The notes: generated from the sequence alone by a model not told the origin. Numbered from the stretch's first letter, positions 1 to 9,626 are shown. The stretch: DNA of 64,000 nt from Winslowiella toletana (GCF_017875465.1 NZ_JAGGMQ010000001.1:186001-250000), one strand, 5' to 3'. Numbers and translations: made by a program.

Positions 1-1482
1 TCGCTGTTACAGCAGCCGGATGTACTGACGGTAAAACTAAGCGCGCCGGAGAGCTACGGTATTGATGGCGGCCAGCCTGTGGTGCTGCATGGCATGAAAA
101 TTGGCCAGGTTATCGGCCGCAAGCTGGACACTAAAGGGGTTAACTTTGAAGTGGCTATCGCACCGGAATATCGGCAGCTGGTGCATGGCGACAGCAAATT
201 TATTATCAACAGCCGCCTGAATGTGAAGCTCGGTATCGACGGCATGCAGGTGCTGGGCGCCAGCGCCCGCGAATGGGTGGATGGCGGCATTCGACTGGAG
301 CCGGGCAACAAAGGCGCAGTGAAAACCAGCTATCCGTTGTACGCCGATAGCGAAAAAGCCGAGGAAGGCATTACCAGCGATCGACCACCGACGACCATCA
401 TGCTGACCGCCAACAGCCTGCCGGATATTCAGGCCGGTTCAGTGGTGCTGTACCGCAAATTCCAGGTCGGCGAGATTGTCGATGTGATCCCCAAAGCCAA
501 TGAATTTGATGTTGCGGTGCATATCAAGCCGGAATACCGCAAGCTGCTCAGCGAAAATAGCGTGTTCTGGGCGGAAGGCGGCGCGCGGGTGCAGCTGAAT
601 GGCAGCGGACTGACGGTACAGGCATCGCCGCTAAATCGGGCCTTAAAAGGGGCAATCAGCTTTGATAACCTGAGTGGCGCCAGCGCCGGTATCAGCCGCG
701 ATCAGAAGCGCGTGCTCTACGCCTCCGAAACCGCCGCGCGTGCGGTCGGCAGCCAGATTGCACTGCATACTTTTGACGCCAGCAAACTGTCAGCAGGGAT
801 GCCAATTCGTTATCTCGGCATTAATGTCGGCCAGGTTGAATCCCTGGCGCTAAGCGCCGATAAAAACCAGGTGATTGCTAAAGCAGTGCTGTATCCGGAA
901 TATGTTAACGATTTTGCCCGCGCAGACAGCCGTTTCTCGGTGGTATCACCGGAAATCTCCGCCACCGGCGTCAATCATCTGGAAAGCCTGTTGCAGCCGT
1001 ATATCAATGTTGACCCGGGTCAAGGCCGCGCCGGACGCCGCTTCGAGTTGCAGGAATCTACCATTACCGATTCGCGCTACCTTGATGGCCTGAGCGTGGT
1101 GGTCGATACCCCGGAAGGAGGATCGCTGACCGTCGGCACACCGGTGCTGTTCCGCGGTATTGAAGTCGGCACCGTGACCGGCACCTCGCTGGGCAGTATG
1201 GCGGACCGCGTGCAGGTCACGCTGCGTATCAGCAAAAAATATCAGCATCTGGTGCGTAATAACTCGGTGTTCTGGCTGGCTTCCGGCTACAACCTCGAGT
1301 TTGGCCTGATTGGTGGCGTGGTGAAAACCGGCACTTTCCAGCAGTTTATCCGCGGTGGTATTCAGTTTGCCACCCCGCCGACGGTGCCGCTGGCGCCACA
1401 GGCGACCTCCAACAAGCACTTCCTGCTGCTGGATGAAGAGCCGAAAGAGTGGCGTACATGGGGAACCGCGATCCCACGCTAA
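1..1482 (+). CDS. letB: LetB/YebT MCE-domain lipid transport protein, C-terminal part
   Basis: The frame is open from the first base, so the start lies outside the window; 493 codons remain of a protein that is about 880 residues in E. coli. Four MCE modules can be seen from their recurring hydrophobic/Gly signature (GMKIGQV, GSVVLYRKFQVGEIV, GMPIRYLGINVGQV, GTPVLFRGIEVGTV), matching the last part of the seven-ring LetB tunnel. In the family, stacked MCE rings form a periplasmic channel that carries phospholipids between inner and outer membranes, working with the inner-membrane partner LetA. The next gene downstream is rsmF, as in E. coli. Identity is secure from domain architecture and synteny. 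Confidence 0.93.
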   Translation, partial: SLLQQPDVLTVKLSAPESYGIDGGQPVVLHGMKIGQVIGRKLDTKGVNFEVAIAPEYRQLVHGDSKFIINSRLNVKLGIDGMQVLGASAREWVDGGIRLEPGNKGAVKTSYPLYADSEKAEEGITSDRPPTTIMLTANSLPDIQAGSVVLYRKFQVGEIVDVIPKANEFDVAVHIKPEYRKLLSENSVFWAEGGARVQLNGSGLTVQASPLNRALKGAISFDNLSGASAGISRDQKRVLYASETAARAVGSQIALHTFDASKLSAGMPIRYLGINVGQVESLALSADKNQVIAKAVLYPEYVNDFARADSRFSVVSPEISATGVNHLESLLQPYINVDPGQGRAGRRFELQESTITDSRYLDGLSVVVDTPEGGSLTVGTPVLFRGIEVGTVTGTSLGSMADRVQVTLRISKKYQHLVRNNSVFWLASGYNLEFGLIGGVVKTGTFQQFIRGGIQFATPPTVPLAPQATSNKHFLLLDEEPKEWRTWGTAIPR

Positions 1483-1565
1483 CCCTGCTTGCGGGCGGCG
1501 CGCGTCGCCCGCAGCTTTTTCGTGTGCTAAACTCCCGCCTTCACTTTTTGTAACGGAACCCTTCA

Positions 1566-3002
1566 GTGGCTCACTCTTCCCGCGTCTATTTTCCTGAATC
1601 CTTTCTCTCTGTCATGCGCGATATCCTGCCAGACAGCGCTGCCTTCGATGCCTTTATTGCTATCAGCCAGCAGCCGCTGCGCCGCAGCCTGCGGGTTAAT
1701 ACGCTTAAGATCAGCGTGGCGGATTTTCTCCGGCAAGTGGCGCCCTATAACTGGGCGCTGACGCCGATTCCGTGGTGTGAAGAGGGATTCTGGATCACGC
1801 GTGACGATGCCGATACGCTGCCGCTCGGCAGCACCGCCGAGCATCTCAGCGGCCTGTTTTATATCCAGGAAGCCAGTTCGATGCTGCCGGTCAGCGCACT
1901 GTTCGACGCCGTACCGCAACCGCAACGGGTCATGGATGTCGCCGCCGCGCCCGGTTCCAAGACTACCCAGATGGCTGCGCGCATGGGCAATCAGGGCGCG
2001 ATTCTGGCTAACGAATATTCCGCCAGCCGCGTCAAAGTGCTGCATGCTAATCTCAGCCGCTGCGGCGTCAGCAATACCGCGATGACCCACTTCGATGGCC
2101 GGGTCTTTGGCCCGGCGTTACCGGAGTGTTTCGATGCGATTCTGCTTGATGCCCCCTGTTCCGGCGAAGGGGTGATCCGTAAAGACGCCGATGCGCTACG
2201 TAACTGGTCACCCGAGAGCACACAACAGATTGCCGCCACCCAGTGCGACCTGATTGACAGCGCCTTCCATGCCCTGAAGCCAGGCGGCACGTTGATTTAC
2301 TCCACCTGCACGCTAAACCGGACGGAGAATCAGCAGGTAGTGGCATGGTTGCTGGATCGCTATCCTGACGCCGTTGAAGTCCTGCCGCTTAACGGTTTGT
2401 TTGAGGGTGCCGATCAGGCGCTGACCGCGGAAGGTTATCTGCACGTCTTTCCACAACTGTTCGACAGTGAAGGATTCTTTGTTGCCCGTCTGCGCAAGAC
2501 CGGTTCGGTGCCGGCAATGGCCAGACCTGGCTACAAAGTGGGTAAACTGCCCTTCTCGCCACTCAGCCGTAAGCTAAGTGAAGAAGTGATAGCGGCAGCC
2601 AATAAATCCGGACTGCACTGGGACAGCTCGCTGGCGCTGTGGCAACGCGATAAAGAATTGTGGCTGTTCCCGACCGAAATTGAGCCGCTGCTGGGCCGCG
2701 TGCGTTTCTCGCGCATCGGGCTGAAGCTGGCGGAAACTTTCCCAAAAGGCTATCGCTGGCAGCATGAAGCTACCGTCGCGCTGGCGCGTGCAACCCCGGC
2801 TAACAGTGTCGGGCTGACCGAGGATGAAGCCGAAGAGTGGTATCGCGGTCGCGATATCTATCCTGAAGCTGAATTACCGCGCGATGAAGTGATTGTCACC
2901 TGGCAGCAGCAACCGATTGGGCTGGCAAAGAAAGTCAGTAACCGGCTGAAGAACAACTACCCGCGCGATCTGGTACGTGATGGCAAACTGTTTAAGGCCT
3001 AG
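1566..3002 (+). CDS. rsmF: 16S rRNA m5C1407 methyltransferase RsmF
   Basis: 478 residues, full length for RsmF (YebU). The start is a GTG giving [13 protein letters not shown], which lines up with the E. coli N-terminus; no better ATG lies upstream. The SAM-binding segment reads [15 protein letters not shown], and the two catalytic cysteines of RNA m5C methyltransferases are visible in DAPCSGEG and in YSTCTLN. The C-terminal part is the PUA-like RNA-binding extension of this family. It methylates C1407 of 16S rRNA in the 30S subunit. It follows letB by about 80 bp, as in E. coli. No defects seen. Confidence 0.97.
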   Translation: MAHSSRVYFPESFLSVMRDILPDSAAFDAFIAISQQPLRRSLRVNTLKISVADFLRQVAPYNWALTPIPWCEEGFWITRDDADTLPLGSTAEHLSGLFYIQEASSMLPVSALFDAVPQPQRVMDVAAAPGSKTTQMAARMGNQGAILANEYSASRVKVLHANLSRCGVSNTAMTHFDGRVFGPALPECFDAILLDAPCSGEGVIRKDADALRNWSPESTQQIAATQCDLIDSAFHALKPGGTLIYSTCTLNRTENQQVVAWLLDRYPDAVEVLPLNGLFEGADQALTAEGYLHVFPQLFDSEGFFVARLRKTGSVPAMARPGYKVGKLPFSPLSRKLSEEVIAAANKSGLHWDSSLALWQRDKELWLFPTEIEPLLGRVRFSRIGLKLAETFPKGYRWQHEATVALARATPANSVGLTEDEAEEWYRGRDIYPEAELPRDEVIVTWQQQPIGLAKKVSNRLKNNYPRDLVRDGKLFKA

Positions 3003-3004
3003 GG

Positions 3005-3652
3005 CTATTGCAACTGGAGTAAAGTCAGACGATTACCAAACACCGCGCCGGTATCAATAAAGTGCTGATTCCAGGCGTGAAGCGGATTTTTCAGCGGCGT
3101 ATGACCAAAGTAAAAATCGTCGGCGCCGTTGATCGCCGCCCCTCTGCCGCGCTGCAACTGAGTAATGCGCTCACGGGACCAGACCACCTTATCGAAATCA
3201 ACCTGCTGCCCCCAGGCGTAATGCGCTGCGGGGTAGTCAGCATGGGCCACCACCGCAATGCGCTCTTCCAGCGTCAGATGCAGGATTAGCGGTAAATCGC
3301 GACACTGGCTCAGGGCATGACGCGCACTCACCAGCGCAGCGCCACTCAGCCGGTAGAACCAGTCACCACCGTTCATTTCCCATAAGTCGCGTTCACCAGC
3401 AGTAATCGCCGCCAGCGCCATCGCCTCATGATTCCCCAGCACACAACGAAACCATGGCTCATTTAATAAAGCCAGGCATGCCAGGCTGTCCGGACCGCGA
3501 TCGATAATATCGCCGACAGAAATCAGCAAATCCTGCGCGGTGTCGAAGTGGCAAGCGATCAATTGTTGATCTAACAGCGCCCGGCAGCCGTGCAGATCAC
3601 CAACTATATAAATATGTCGCCACTCTTCACCATTAAGATATTGATACATCAT
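3005..3652 (-). CDS. pphA: Serine/threonine protein phosphatase PphA-like
   Basis: 215 residues, the size of the lambda-phosphatase/PphA family. Metallophosphatase motifs appear in order: GDLHG near residue 18, GDIIDRG, GNHEAMA, then HADYP and GHTP near the C-terminus, giving the His/Asp/Asn ligands of a di-metal centre. PphA dephosphorylates phospho-Ser/Thr proteins and in E. coli is induced by misfolded protein. The gene converges on rsmF with only two bases between the stop codons. Two adjacent ATG codons open the frame, so the start may be three bases later. In E. coli pphA directly neighbours the sdsR-yebY locus; here about 37 kb separates them. Confidence 0.93.
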   Translation of the reverse strand: MMYQYLNGEEWRHIYIVGDLHGCRALLDQQLIACHFDTAQDLLISVGDIIDRGPDSLACLALLNEPWFRCVLGNHEAMALAAITAGERDLWEMNGGDWFYRLSGAALVSARHALSQCRDLPLILHLTLEERIAVVAHADYPAAHYAWGQQVDFDKVVWSRERITQLQRGRGAAINGADDFYFGHTPLKNPLHAWNQHFIDTGAVFGNRLTLLQLQ

Positions 3653-3755
3653 GACAACAACCCATACAGCAATATCTGCGATATTGATGCTCTGTTTAAG
3701 TGAATACGCTTAAAGTATAGCAACCGCAGGTATACAGCAGAAGGTTTCTGTAATA

Positions 3756-3863
3756 ATGGATGATCGTAAACAGTTTATTCTGACATTAGTCCTCATATTT
3801 ACCGGTAGCCTGTTGTTGCTCGAAGTATTAGCCCGCCTGGTACATTTCATTATTGTTGGCTAA
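3756..3863 (+). CDS. Small single-span membrane protein (35 aa)
   Basis: A 35-codon frame, MDDRKQFIL... to ...FIIVG, with a charged N-terminus followed by about 25 hydrophobic residues, the layout of a small inner-membrane protein. An AG-rich stretch (agaaggtttctg) precedes the ATG, a modest ribosome binding site. Its stop codon abuts the stop of the convergent GNAT gene with no gap. I do not recognise the family. The case for expression is the clean membrane segment and tight packing; it could be chance. Confidence 0.5.
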   Translation: MDDRKQFILTLVLIFTGSLLLLEVLARLVHFIIVG

Positions 3864-4316
3864 TTATTTAGTCAGCATTCGACTCATATTATAGCCGGTT
3901 ACCTGGAACTGACAGGCTTCATACAGCGCCTTCGCGCGGCTGTTATCCGCCGCTACACGTAAACGGATTTCCGCTACCCCCTGCTGTCGCAGCAACACCT
4001 CAAGATCACGCAACGCCTGCCTGCCATACCCTGCTCCACGGAAAGCGGCAAGCACCAGAAAATCCAGAATATACGCACTCTGCTCATCACGCTGAAACCA
4101 CAAATAACCGACTACCTGCTGCTGTGCTTCGATACACAGCAATACCTGCTGTGCAGTTTCCAGTCCCTGCGCCAGATAATTATCGAGGGTTTGCTGCGCG
4201 CGCTGGCGAGCTGACAGCTCGCTGTAGCCTGAATTGGCGCAAAGATCCGCGGCATATTCATCGATGAAAAGTTGTTGCCAGACCGCATAATCCGCTGGCT
4301 GCATCTCCCTTAACAT
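3864..4316 (-). CDS. GNAT family N-acetyltransferase
   Basis: 150 residues with the GNAT layout: the central strand AYILDFLVLAAFRGAGYGRQAL holds the acetyl-CoA pyrophosphate loop (R-x-x-G-x-G/A form), and the C-terminal NSRAKALYEACQF is the usual last helix and strand. Members transfer an acetyl group from acetyl-CoA to an amine; the substrate cannot be read from sequence. It stands alone on this strand, with no operon partner, and converges on a tiny membrane-protein ORF. Composition matches the backbone. Confidence 0.85.
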   Translation of the reverse strand: MLREMQPADYAVWQQLFIDEYAADLCANSGYSELSARQRAQQTLDNYLAQGLETAQQVLLCIEAQQQVVGYLWFQRDEQSAYILDFLVLAAFRGAGYGRQALRDLEVLLRQQGVAEIRLRVAADNSRAKALYEACQFQVTGYNMSRMLTK

Positions 4317-4719
4317 TACGCTATCTCCTGATTACTGATTGAATAATCAGCATAATAATCCTCCAGTGTGTTAATGGACAGGTAATAATTTGAAATGACA
4401 CCCTATGGCGACAGTGAATGATGCCTGCCATACTCATTATCAGAATAATTTAACAAACAGAGATAAGCGGGAAGAGTCTATTCAGACCTGTAAATAACTA
4501 TTGTTTATACCTAAAGCATTGATCAGACCCGATTCCAGCCCATTTTTTGTCGTTATCCTCAGGCCAGTGAGACCCGCATCATCTTTTTTTGCGGTTTTTT
4601 TACGAAAACCCTTAAGTTCGGCGCTTTTCAGCCGTTATCCATAGAAAGGCCGCAGTTAGCTCAGCGTTGGCCCGCTGCGCTGCGGATGAAAATATCGACT
4701 AAAAATTAGGGAGAATGTA
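4317..4719. other. Gene-free interval with an orphan terminator; possible small RNA
   Basis: About 400 bases with no convincing coding frame, AT-rich in the first half. The flanking protein genes cannot explain the plus-strand terminator at 4574-4601, because the gene to the left runs on the minus strand. A small RNA transcribed rightwards and ending near 4601 would explain it. No known sRNA was recognised, and a start point cannot be fixed by eye. Confidence 0.35.
4574..4601 (+). terminator. Rho-independent terminator, orphan
   Basis: A five-base-pair stem CCGCA/TGCGG is followed by seven T residues (4595-4601). No plus-strand protein gene ends just before it, so it may end an unannotated small RNA. 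The stem is short, so strength is uncertain. Confidence 0.5.
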
Positions 4720-4812
4720 ATGCTTACAAAACGAGCCGCATGGAGTCTGGTGTTTATCTGTTGCGCCATCTTCTGGCTGCTGGTGGCCGTCGCATGGATT
4801 ATGTATATGTGA
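4720..4812 (+). CDS. Small membrane protein (30 aa)
   Basis: A 30-codon frame beginning MLTKRAAWSLVF and ending WIMYM, with one continuous hydrophobic span rich in W/F/A. A good ribosome binding site (tagggagaatgta) sits just before the ATG, which makes this more credible than most tiny frames. The pattern (basic start, then AWxxVF....FW.LVA) is reminiscent of the YmiA family of small inner-membrane proteins, but that likeness is by eye only. It precedes the glycosyltransferase gene on the same strand. Confidence 0.6.
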   Translation: MLTKRAAWSLVFICCAIFWLLVAVAWIMYM

Positions 4813-4979
4813 TTTAAATCACAAAATGATAATCAACAAAATCACAATCTCCCCCTCCCGCCATGTCTCGCGCCGCTCATCCAGCGGCCCTGTTTCGTTA
4901 AGTTTTAGCAAAATAGTGCGTTAATTGCCGCCGTAATATGTTAGAAATACGGGCATCTGTTTTCGAGACCTTAAGTCCA

Positions 4980-6002
4980 ATGAAAATCCTGCTTATCCGC
5001 CGCGACAATATCGGTGATCTGATCCTCACCACTCCGCTTATCGCCACGCTGGCCAAAGCGCTGGACTGTAAAATTGATCTGCTGGTTAACACATATAACC
5101 AGCCAGTTCTCGAACACAACCCGCATGTGGGTAAAGTGCATACTTACAGCAAGTTACACCATCGCAAGCCGGGTCAGTCGGCTGCCAGCGTGATTTTTCG
5201 GCGTTTTAAGACGATGTTTGATCTTCGATCTAAGGCGTATGACCTGGTCATTATTGCGGGTGGACCGCGGGATAAGCGATCGCTGCAATGGGCCAAATTC
5301 TCCGGGGCCAGACGTATCCTTGCTATCGGCGAGAATGGCCTGCCAGCAATCACCGAGCTGATTCCGCCCCCTCACGAACCAACCCACATCGTTGAACGGC
5401 TGAACCGGTTTGCACAGGCGATGAATATTGATCAGCTGCCTGGACCGCTTGAACTCTATGTTTCCGATCAGGAACTGGCCGCAGCCAGACAGAAAGTAGC
5501 GCCGCCGGCTGGCGTGCCGTTGTACGGTTTACAAATCAGCGCGCGTAAGCCGTTGCAGCGCTGGCAGGCAGATAAATTTATTGAGCTGGCGCATCGTCTG
5601 GCAAGTCAGCATAAGTGTCACTTTCTGCTGTTCTGGTCGCCTGGCAGCGCTGATAATCAGCAGCATCCCGGCGATGACGAAAAAGCACAGTATATAATCG
5701 AGCACTGCAAAGATCTGGCGATGACACCGGTAATAACCAGCACCTTGCGTGAATTAATGGCGTCAGTGTCGTTATGTGATCAGATGGTGACCAGCGATGG
5801 CGGAGCATTGCATATCGCCGTTGGCGTCGGGAAACCGGTGGTGGCATTATTTGGTAACAGTGACGCCTGGTTCTGGGGTCCATGGCAGGTGCCAAATCGT
5901 GTGATTGCCGCAGAATCGAAGGATGTCGGTGATATCACCGTCGATACGGTGGAACAGCAATTCCTGCAACTGCGCGATAGCGTGGTTGCTGCTGCACAAT
6001 AA
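4980..6002 (+). CDS. Glycosyltransferase family 9 (heptosyltransferase-like)
   Basis: 340 residues from the ATG giving MKILLIRRDNIGDLILTTPL, the classic N-terminus of the WaaC/WaaF/GT9 family; the frame is open for 14 codons upstream but those residues are not typical of the family. The C-terminal domain contains the nucleotide-sugar pocket signature DGGALHIAVGVGKPVVALFGNSD (read as TSDGGALHIA then KPVVALFG). GT9 enzymes usually add heptose or related sugars to lipopolysaccharide core from ADP- or GDP-sugars. It stands apart from the main LPS locus, so it probably decorates a variable surface glycan. Neighbouring genes suggest a small accessory surface-modification block. Confidence 0.88.
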   Translation: MKILLIRRDNIGDLILTTPLIATLAKALDCKIDLLVNTYNQPVLEHNPHVGKVHTYSKLHHRKPGQSAASVIFRRFKTMFDLRSKAYDLVIIAGGPRDKRSLQWAKFSGARRILAIGENGLPAITELIPPPHEPTHIVERLNRFAQAMNIDQLPGPLELYVSDQELAAARQKVAPPAGVPLYGLQISARKPLQRWQADKFIELAHRLASQHKCHFLLFWSPGSADNQQHPGDDEKAQYIIEHCKDLAMTPVITSTLRELMASVSLCDQMVTSDGGALHIAVGVGKPVVALFGNSDAWFWGPWQVPNRVIAAESKDVGDITVDTVEQQFLQLRDSVVAAAQ

Positions 6003-6075
6003 AAACTGGCTTACTCCCGGCGCTACTGACACCGGGAGCATTTTCAGTACCAGCCAGACTGGAACGGTTATCGGC

Positions 6076-7089
6076 TCAGATATAAGATTTTTTCTTGATA
6101 CTTAGCCGCGGTCTGCTGAACAGGAAATCGGCTCTCCAGCGTTTCAGCACATAAACAGCAATAACCGGTACAATAATTCCAGCCAGAGTGCCGAACAGTA
6201 CATGGGCAGTCCAGCTGTTAGTATGCAACACTTTATTCAGCACAATCCTCATGCCACTCCCTGCCAGAATATGCATTAAATAAATATACATGCTGAGCTC
6301 ACCGAGGATACGGAAGAGTTTTAAATCCATTTTTGACAGCATTGATGCCAGCATCACAATAAAACCTATCGATATAACTGCCAGCAGTACGCTTAACATG
6401 CCGGTATGAGTATAGGTATATCCCAGCCCCCAGTGAAAAAGATACTGAGATAATATAAACAGTATCGCAACCCCGCCAAAAACCACTTCATTCGCGTTGG
6501 CGGTAATTTTCCCTGATACTTTATAAAAAAGAATGCCAAGCATAAAGAAGAACAAATAATTAGTGATAAAATCCAGATGGAAATTATTGGTCAATTCTTC
6601 CTGCCAGACATTCATCACCAGCGACAATATCAGCAGATAAGGCAGGTATTGGTTAAAATATTTTCGATGCCAGAGTACAGCCGCAACCGCAAAAATCATA
6701 AACAGCGCATAGAGGAACCAGAACTGGGCGCGGGGATAGATCAGAAATGCCAGCACCTCACCAAGGCTGGTTTTACTGTTGGTGTAGTTTGACAGTACAA
6801 CTTCAATCCCTCCCTGAATTAATGACCAGACCACATAGGGATAGACGATGGTATCTGCTTTACTGACAATAAACTCTTTTTTACCCTTTCTCTCAATAGA
6901 TTGCAGAAAAAACAATCCAGCCAGAAAAAAGAACAATGGCATATGAAAACTATAAATAATGCTATCAACTAACGTGTAAGCGCCTTCGGAAAGATAAACC
7001 CCGGAACTGTATAACCCTCGATTAACATGACCAAACACCACCAGAGCAATACCGATGCCCTTTGCATAGTCCACCCAGAGATCTCTCAT
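6076..7089 (-). CDS. Membrane acyltransferase family 3 protein
   Basis: 337 residues with about ten hydrophobic spans. The N-terminal WVDYAKGIGIALVVFGHVNRG fits the acyltransferase-3 (OafA/NodX/fucose 4-O-acetylase-like) signature, D-x-x-K/R-G-x-A and a conserved His (FGH). These enzymes move acyl groups, often acetyl, from the cytoplasm to a surface sugar. It converges on the GT9 gene. Composition is more AT-rich than the backbone, consistent with acquisition. The substrate cannot be told from sequence. Confidence 0.85.
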   Translation of the reverse strand: MRDLWVDYAKGIGIALVVFGHVNRGLYSSGVYLSEGAYTLVDSIIYSFHMPLFFFLAGLFFLQSIERKGKKEFIVSKADTIVYPYVVWSLIQGGIEVVLSNYTNSKTSLGEVLAFLIYPRAQFWFLYALFMIFAVAAVLWHRKYFNQYLPYLLILSLVMNVWQEELTNNFHLDFITNYLFFFMLGILFYKVSGKITANANEVVFGGVAILFILSQYLFHWGLGYTYTHTGMLSVLLAVISIGFIVMLASMLSKMDLKLFRILGELSMYIYLMHILAGSGMRIVLNKVLHTNSWTAHVLFGTLAGIIVPVIAVYVLKRWRADFLFSRPRLSIKKKSYI

Positions 7090-7651
7090 ATGTCACCTGT
7101 AAGATTTGATTGGAATTGTTTTTAAAAGAAAAAGTAATAATTTCGCTCCATGAAATAAATAAATTATAAATTTTATTTTTTGAAACTAGCACAACAACCC
7201 CGGACTAAAAAGCGATATAAATCACTTCATTTAGCCCTGGGCAAGACCATTATTTAAGACAGAAAAGAGTGAATGAAAAAAAAGTGAAGAAAATAAAACT
7301 CAAAATCTCTTTGCTGAATCTTATTGATATAGATTCAAAAAGCAATCGATACTCAGGCGGTATGGCATTGTGAAAAATTGAGAAAAGTAGTGTAAAGCTT
7401 CTGTAAGTTGCGCTAATAGCAGGATTGTATGGTTCGCAAACTAACTAAAATTGATGCTAATTTTCAGATAATCGCCATAGACGCGGGTTGGGTCTGATTG
7501 TGACTGGCACTAAAATTGGGAGGTAAGGATGAAATGATGGTGACTGGTTTGTTAGCTGGCGTCTGAATTGGCTTCACTGCCACAGTATGGCATGACGGAG
7601 AAGAGCGGGTTCCGTGCGCTTTTTTAAGGGATTAGGTTTACGACGGGCGGC
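7090..7651. other. AT-rich interval without a recognisable gene
   Basis: About 560 bases between the acyltransferase start and the orphan immunity pseudogene. I see no frame with a good start and start site, and no tRNA. It contains the acyltransferase promoter region, and the low GC marks the left edge of the accessory region. No repeat of the prophage attachment core was found here. Confidence 0.5.
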
Positions 7652-7938
7652 TCAAAGATCATACTCAGCAACTGTCTTTTCTACCTGCTGATTGCCCTGA
7701 TACTTTTGCTTTAATCGCTTCTGTTGCTGCCGGGCAGCACTACAGTATTTATCGATCTCAGCTTCTATTTCCTTTTGCCGGCGGAGTGAAAGTGAGCTAT
7801 CCCATTCGCCACTAAGGTGCTGACAAGTTCAGCATTTTCCTGGAAGGCTTTGATATCGGGTTGTATTACCTTTGCCTGCGACCAGCTGCAACTAAGGGTT
7901 AACATTAGCACTATCAATGTGGGGATGGTTTTGTGCAT
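7652..7938 (-). pseudogene. Frameshifted orphan paralogue of the immunity-like protein at 34982
   Basis: Read from the ATG at 7938, the protein has a signal peptide (MHKTIPTLIVLMLTLS) and then KAFQENAE. A one-base deletion near 7835 throws it out of frame; restoring it gives CQHLSGEWDSSL... to ...VAEYDL and the stop at 7652. The repaired product matches the secreted protein at 34982-35269 along its whole length, including KAFQ[DE]NAE, CQH, GEWDS, RRQKEIEA/SRQKEIEA, DKYC, KYQGN and AEYDL. It looks like a spare immunity gene that has decayed, next to another toxin/immunity pair. The frameshift could be a sequencing error, but only one base decides it. Confidence 0.8.
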
Positions 7939-7980
7939 TTTATCTATTATCAGATAATTCATTGGGATCTATAGATGATT

Positions 7981-8349
7981 TCAATCGAACTCTTTGAGTT
8001 CCCACTCGGTACTATCGTAAATGCTTAAACACATAATCATGTCATTACTTTCAGCTTCCAGTGAATCATAATCAACAGGTTGCTTTACGGCGGCCAAAAC
8101 GCACGATTTTACGTCGTGAAGTGATTGGCTAAATTCTCTCAGTTCATCCCATGTAAAACCAAAACCGTATTTTTCTGATGCAACCCGATCTTCAAAATCA
8201 GGCATCGACATATCATAAGGCGCTATCCCGCACCCTTCGAATTCGTATAACCGCCAATCCCAACTATTAGATGGAATCCTGTTCAGCAATTCAGATAACG
8301 TCACTTTTACACCATTACTTTCGAACATATATCCACTTTCTTTTTTCAT
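7981..8349 (-). CDS. Putative immunity protein of the adjacent toxin
   Basis: 122 residues, acidic and soluble, no signal peptide, family not recognised. Its ATG overlaps the toxin stop codon (ATGA at 8349-8346), the tight coupling usual for toxin-immunity pairs. A second ATG seven codons in (MFESNGVKVTLSELL) would also serve as a start. Because the partner ends in a cytoplasmic-nuclease-like polymorphic toxin tail, an acidic cytoplasmic immunity protein is what one expects. Function is inferred from position and size only. Confidence 0.6.
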   Translation of the reverse strand: MKKESGYMFESNGVKVTLSELLNRIPSNSWDWRLYEFEGCGIAPYDMSMPDFEDRVASEKYGFGFTWDELREFSQSLHDVKSCVLAAVKQPVDYDSLEAESNDMIMCLSIYDSTEWELKEFD

Positions 8350-9491
8350 TTTGGCATTTCCAATTTTTTTGCTGGCCCATGTTGTAACGCGCCCCCGATC
8401 GGGTTGGCAATATAATCATGCTGATGAGGGTTCGGATGATTTCCAGGCCTGCCATGATCGGTAAAATCAATATCTCGCCTGGGCACAAGACTGTTCTGCG
8501 AATCATACCCCCACTCTCTGGCCTGAGTGTAGTCGCCACGACGCCCGGACTTTGTTCCTAACTGCGTGTGGGGAATATCTGTATCAGGTTGAGGATTACC
8601 AAATTTATCGCGTGGAAGTGACCTTGCAGGCCTGTATTTTCCAAACCCTGCCGCACCTTTGGTACCGAAAATGATGGCAGAAGCGGTGAAAATTGTCCCA
8701 GACGTCTGCTCATTTAGCACCTGATCAAACCCTTGTGCAGCTTCACCACCCAACTTACGTGCAGTGTCCGCAAACATTTCCGGGTTCTGGTTATAAATAC
8801 CACCAGCAGCCAGCAGTCGCCCCGCCATTTTACTGTTTATCATGTCGTAGGTTTGCGGTTTCTTCACTTCCTGAGCAAACGTGTCTGACGCTTTCACCTG
8901 ACTGAAACCGAATAGGATTACCTCTGTTGCCCGAGGTTTAGCGCCACGCTGCCGGTAATCACGGCAGGCCACAGATTTTCGGTATTCGCGGAGAATAGTT
9001 TCCCATCCGCTAAACCTGAAGGCGAATATATCCCGGCAAATCAGTTCGCCTTTATCATCAATGTAAAACAGCTGACCTGGCAAATTTTTGCGATCAAGCA
9101 TAACCACATTGCCACACTCTACCAGGTATCTGAGATTACGTTCTGTGTCGTTTTCCGTTCCCCAGCGTCTGTCAGGCTGCTATCTCGGCTGATAACTAAG
9201 TTTCGGCCTTAACCCCTGAACGTAATAATGATCACGATAGTGATCATCAAATTCATACTCTTCGCTAATATGACGCCAGGTGTCGGAAGGCCGGGCTATA
9301 AGCTCAAAGCGTTCAGGTTCAAGGTTATCGCGTGAAAGGTAAAACAGGTCAAAACCTGGCAGGCTGAAACTCATTACTGTTCCCTCAGTAAAGTTCTCTG
9401 GAATGAAGTTTACATTAAGCATGGGCAATGAGTAATCCTGTTTCTTAAACAGTATTATCGTTAAAAATCTTTCACTTAGCTCACTTACCAA
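8346..9491 (-). pseudogene. Polymorphic toxin gene interrupted by an in-frame amber codon
   Basis: One reading frame runs from about 9422 (MLNVNFIPENF; other ATG at 9491) to 8346, broken only by a TAG at 9182-9180 in the context SYQPR-stop-QPDRRWGTEND. Downstream it continues without further stops for 278 codons. The last 60 residues carry a His-rich tail, DFTDHGRP then HPNPHQHDY, resembling the polymorphic toxin tails found on Rhs/CdiA/T6SS effectors (I think of the type 24 family, by eye). The N-terminal half is unrecognised. An immunity-like gene overlaps its stop. Expression could restart at a GTG at 9107, making a 253-residue fragment that still holds the toxin tail. Confidence 0.7.
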
Positions 9492-9626
9492 TAATACAAA
9501 TATAATCAGACCGCGAATGGAATAACGAGGATTTATTTCAGTGAACAGAAGCCGGAATGCTTAAACCAAAGATTGAAATTTCGAGCAATTTAAGAAGCTG
9601 CAAACGAGTCTGCGAATTTCTAGAAC

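Noticed and set aside
7090..7651. A second left attachment site that would place the toxin genes inside the prophage
   Set aside because: No copy of the 18-bp core or of the sdsR terminator was found left of 9627.
8346..9491. Amber codon recoded as pyrrolysine or used with programmed readthrough
   Set aside because: No supporting context such as a downstream hairpin was noticed, and other nonsense codons in the same region are simple decay.
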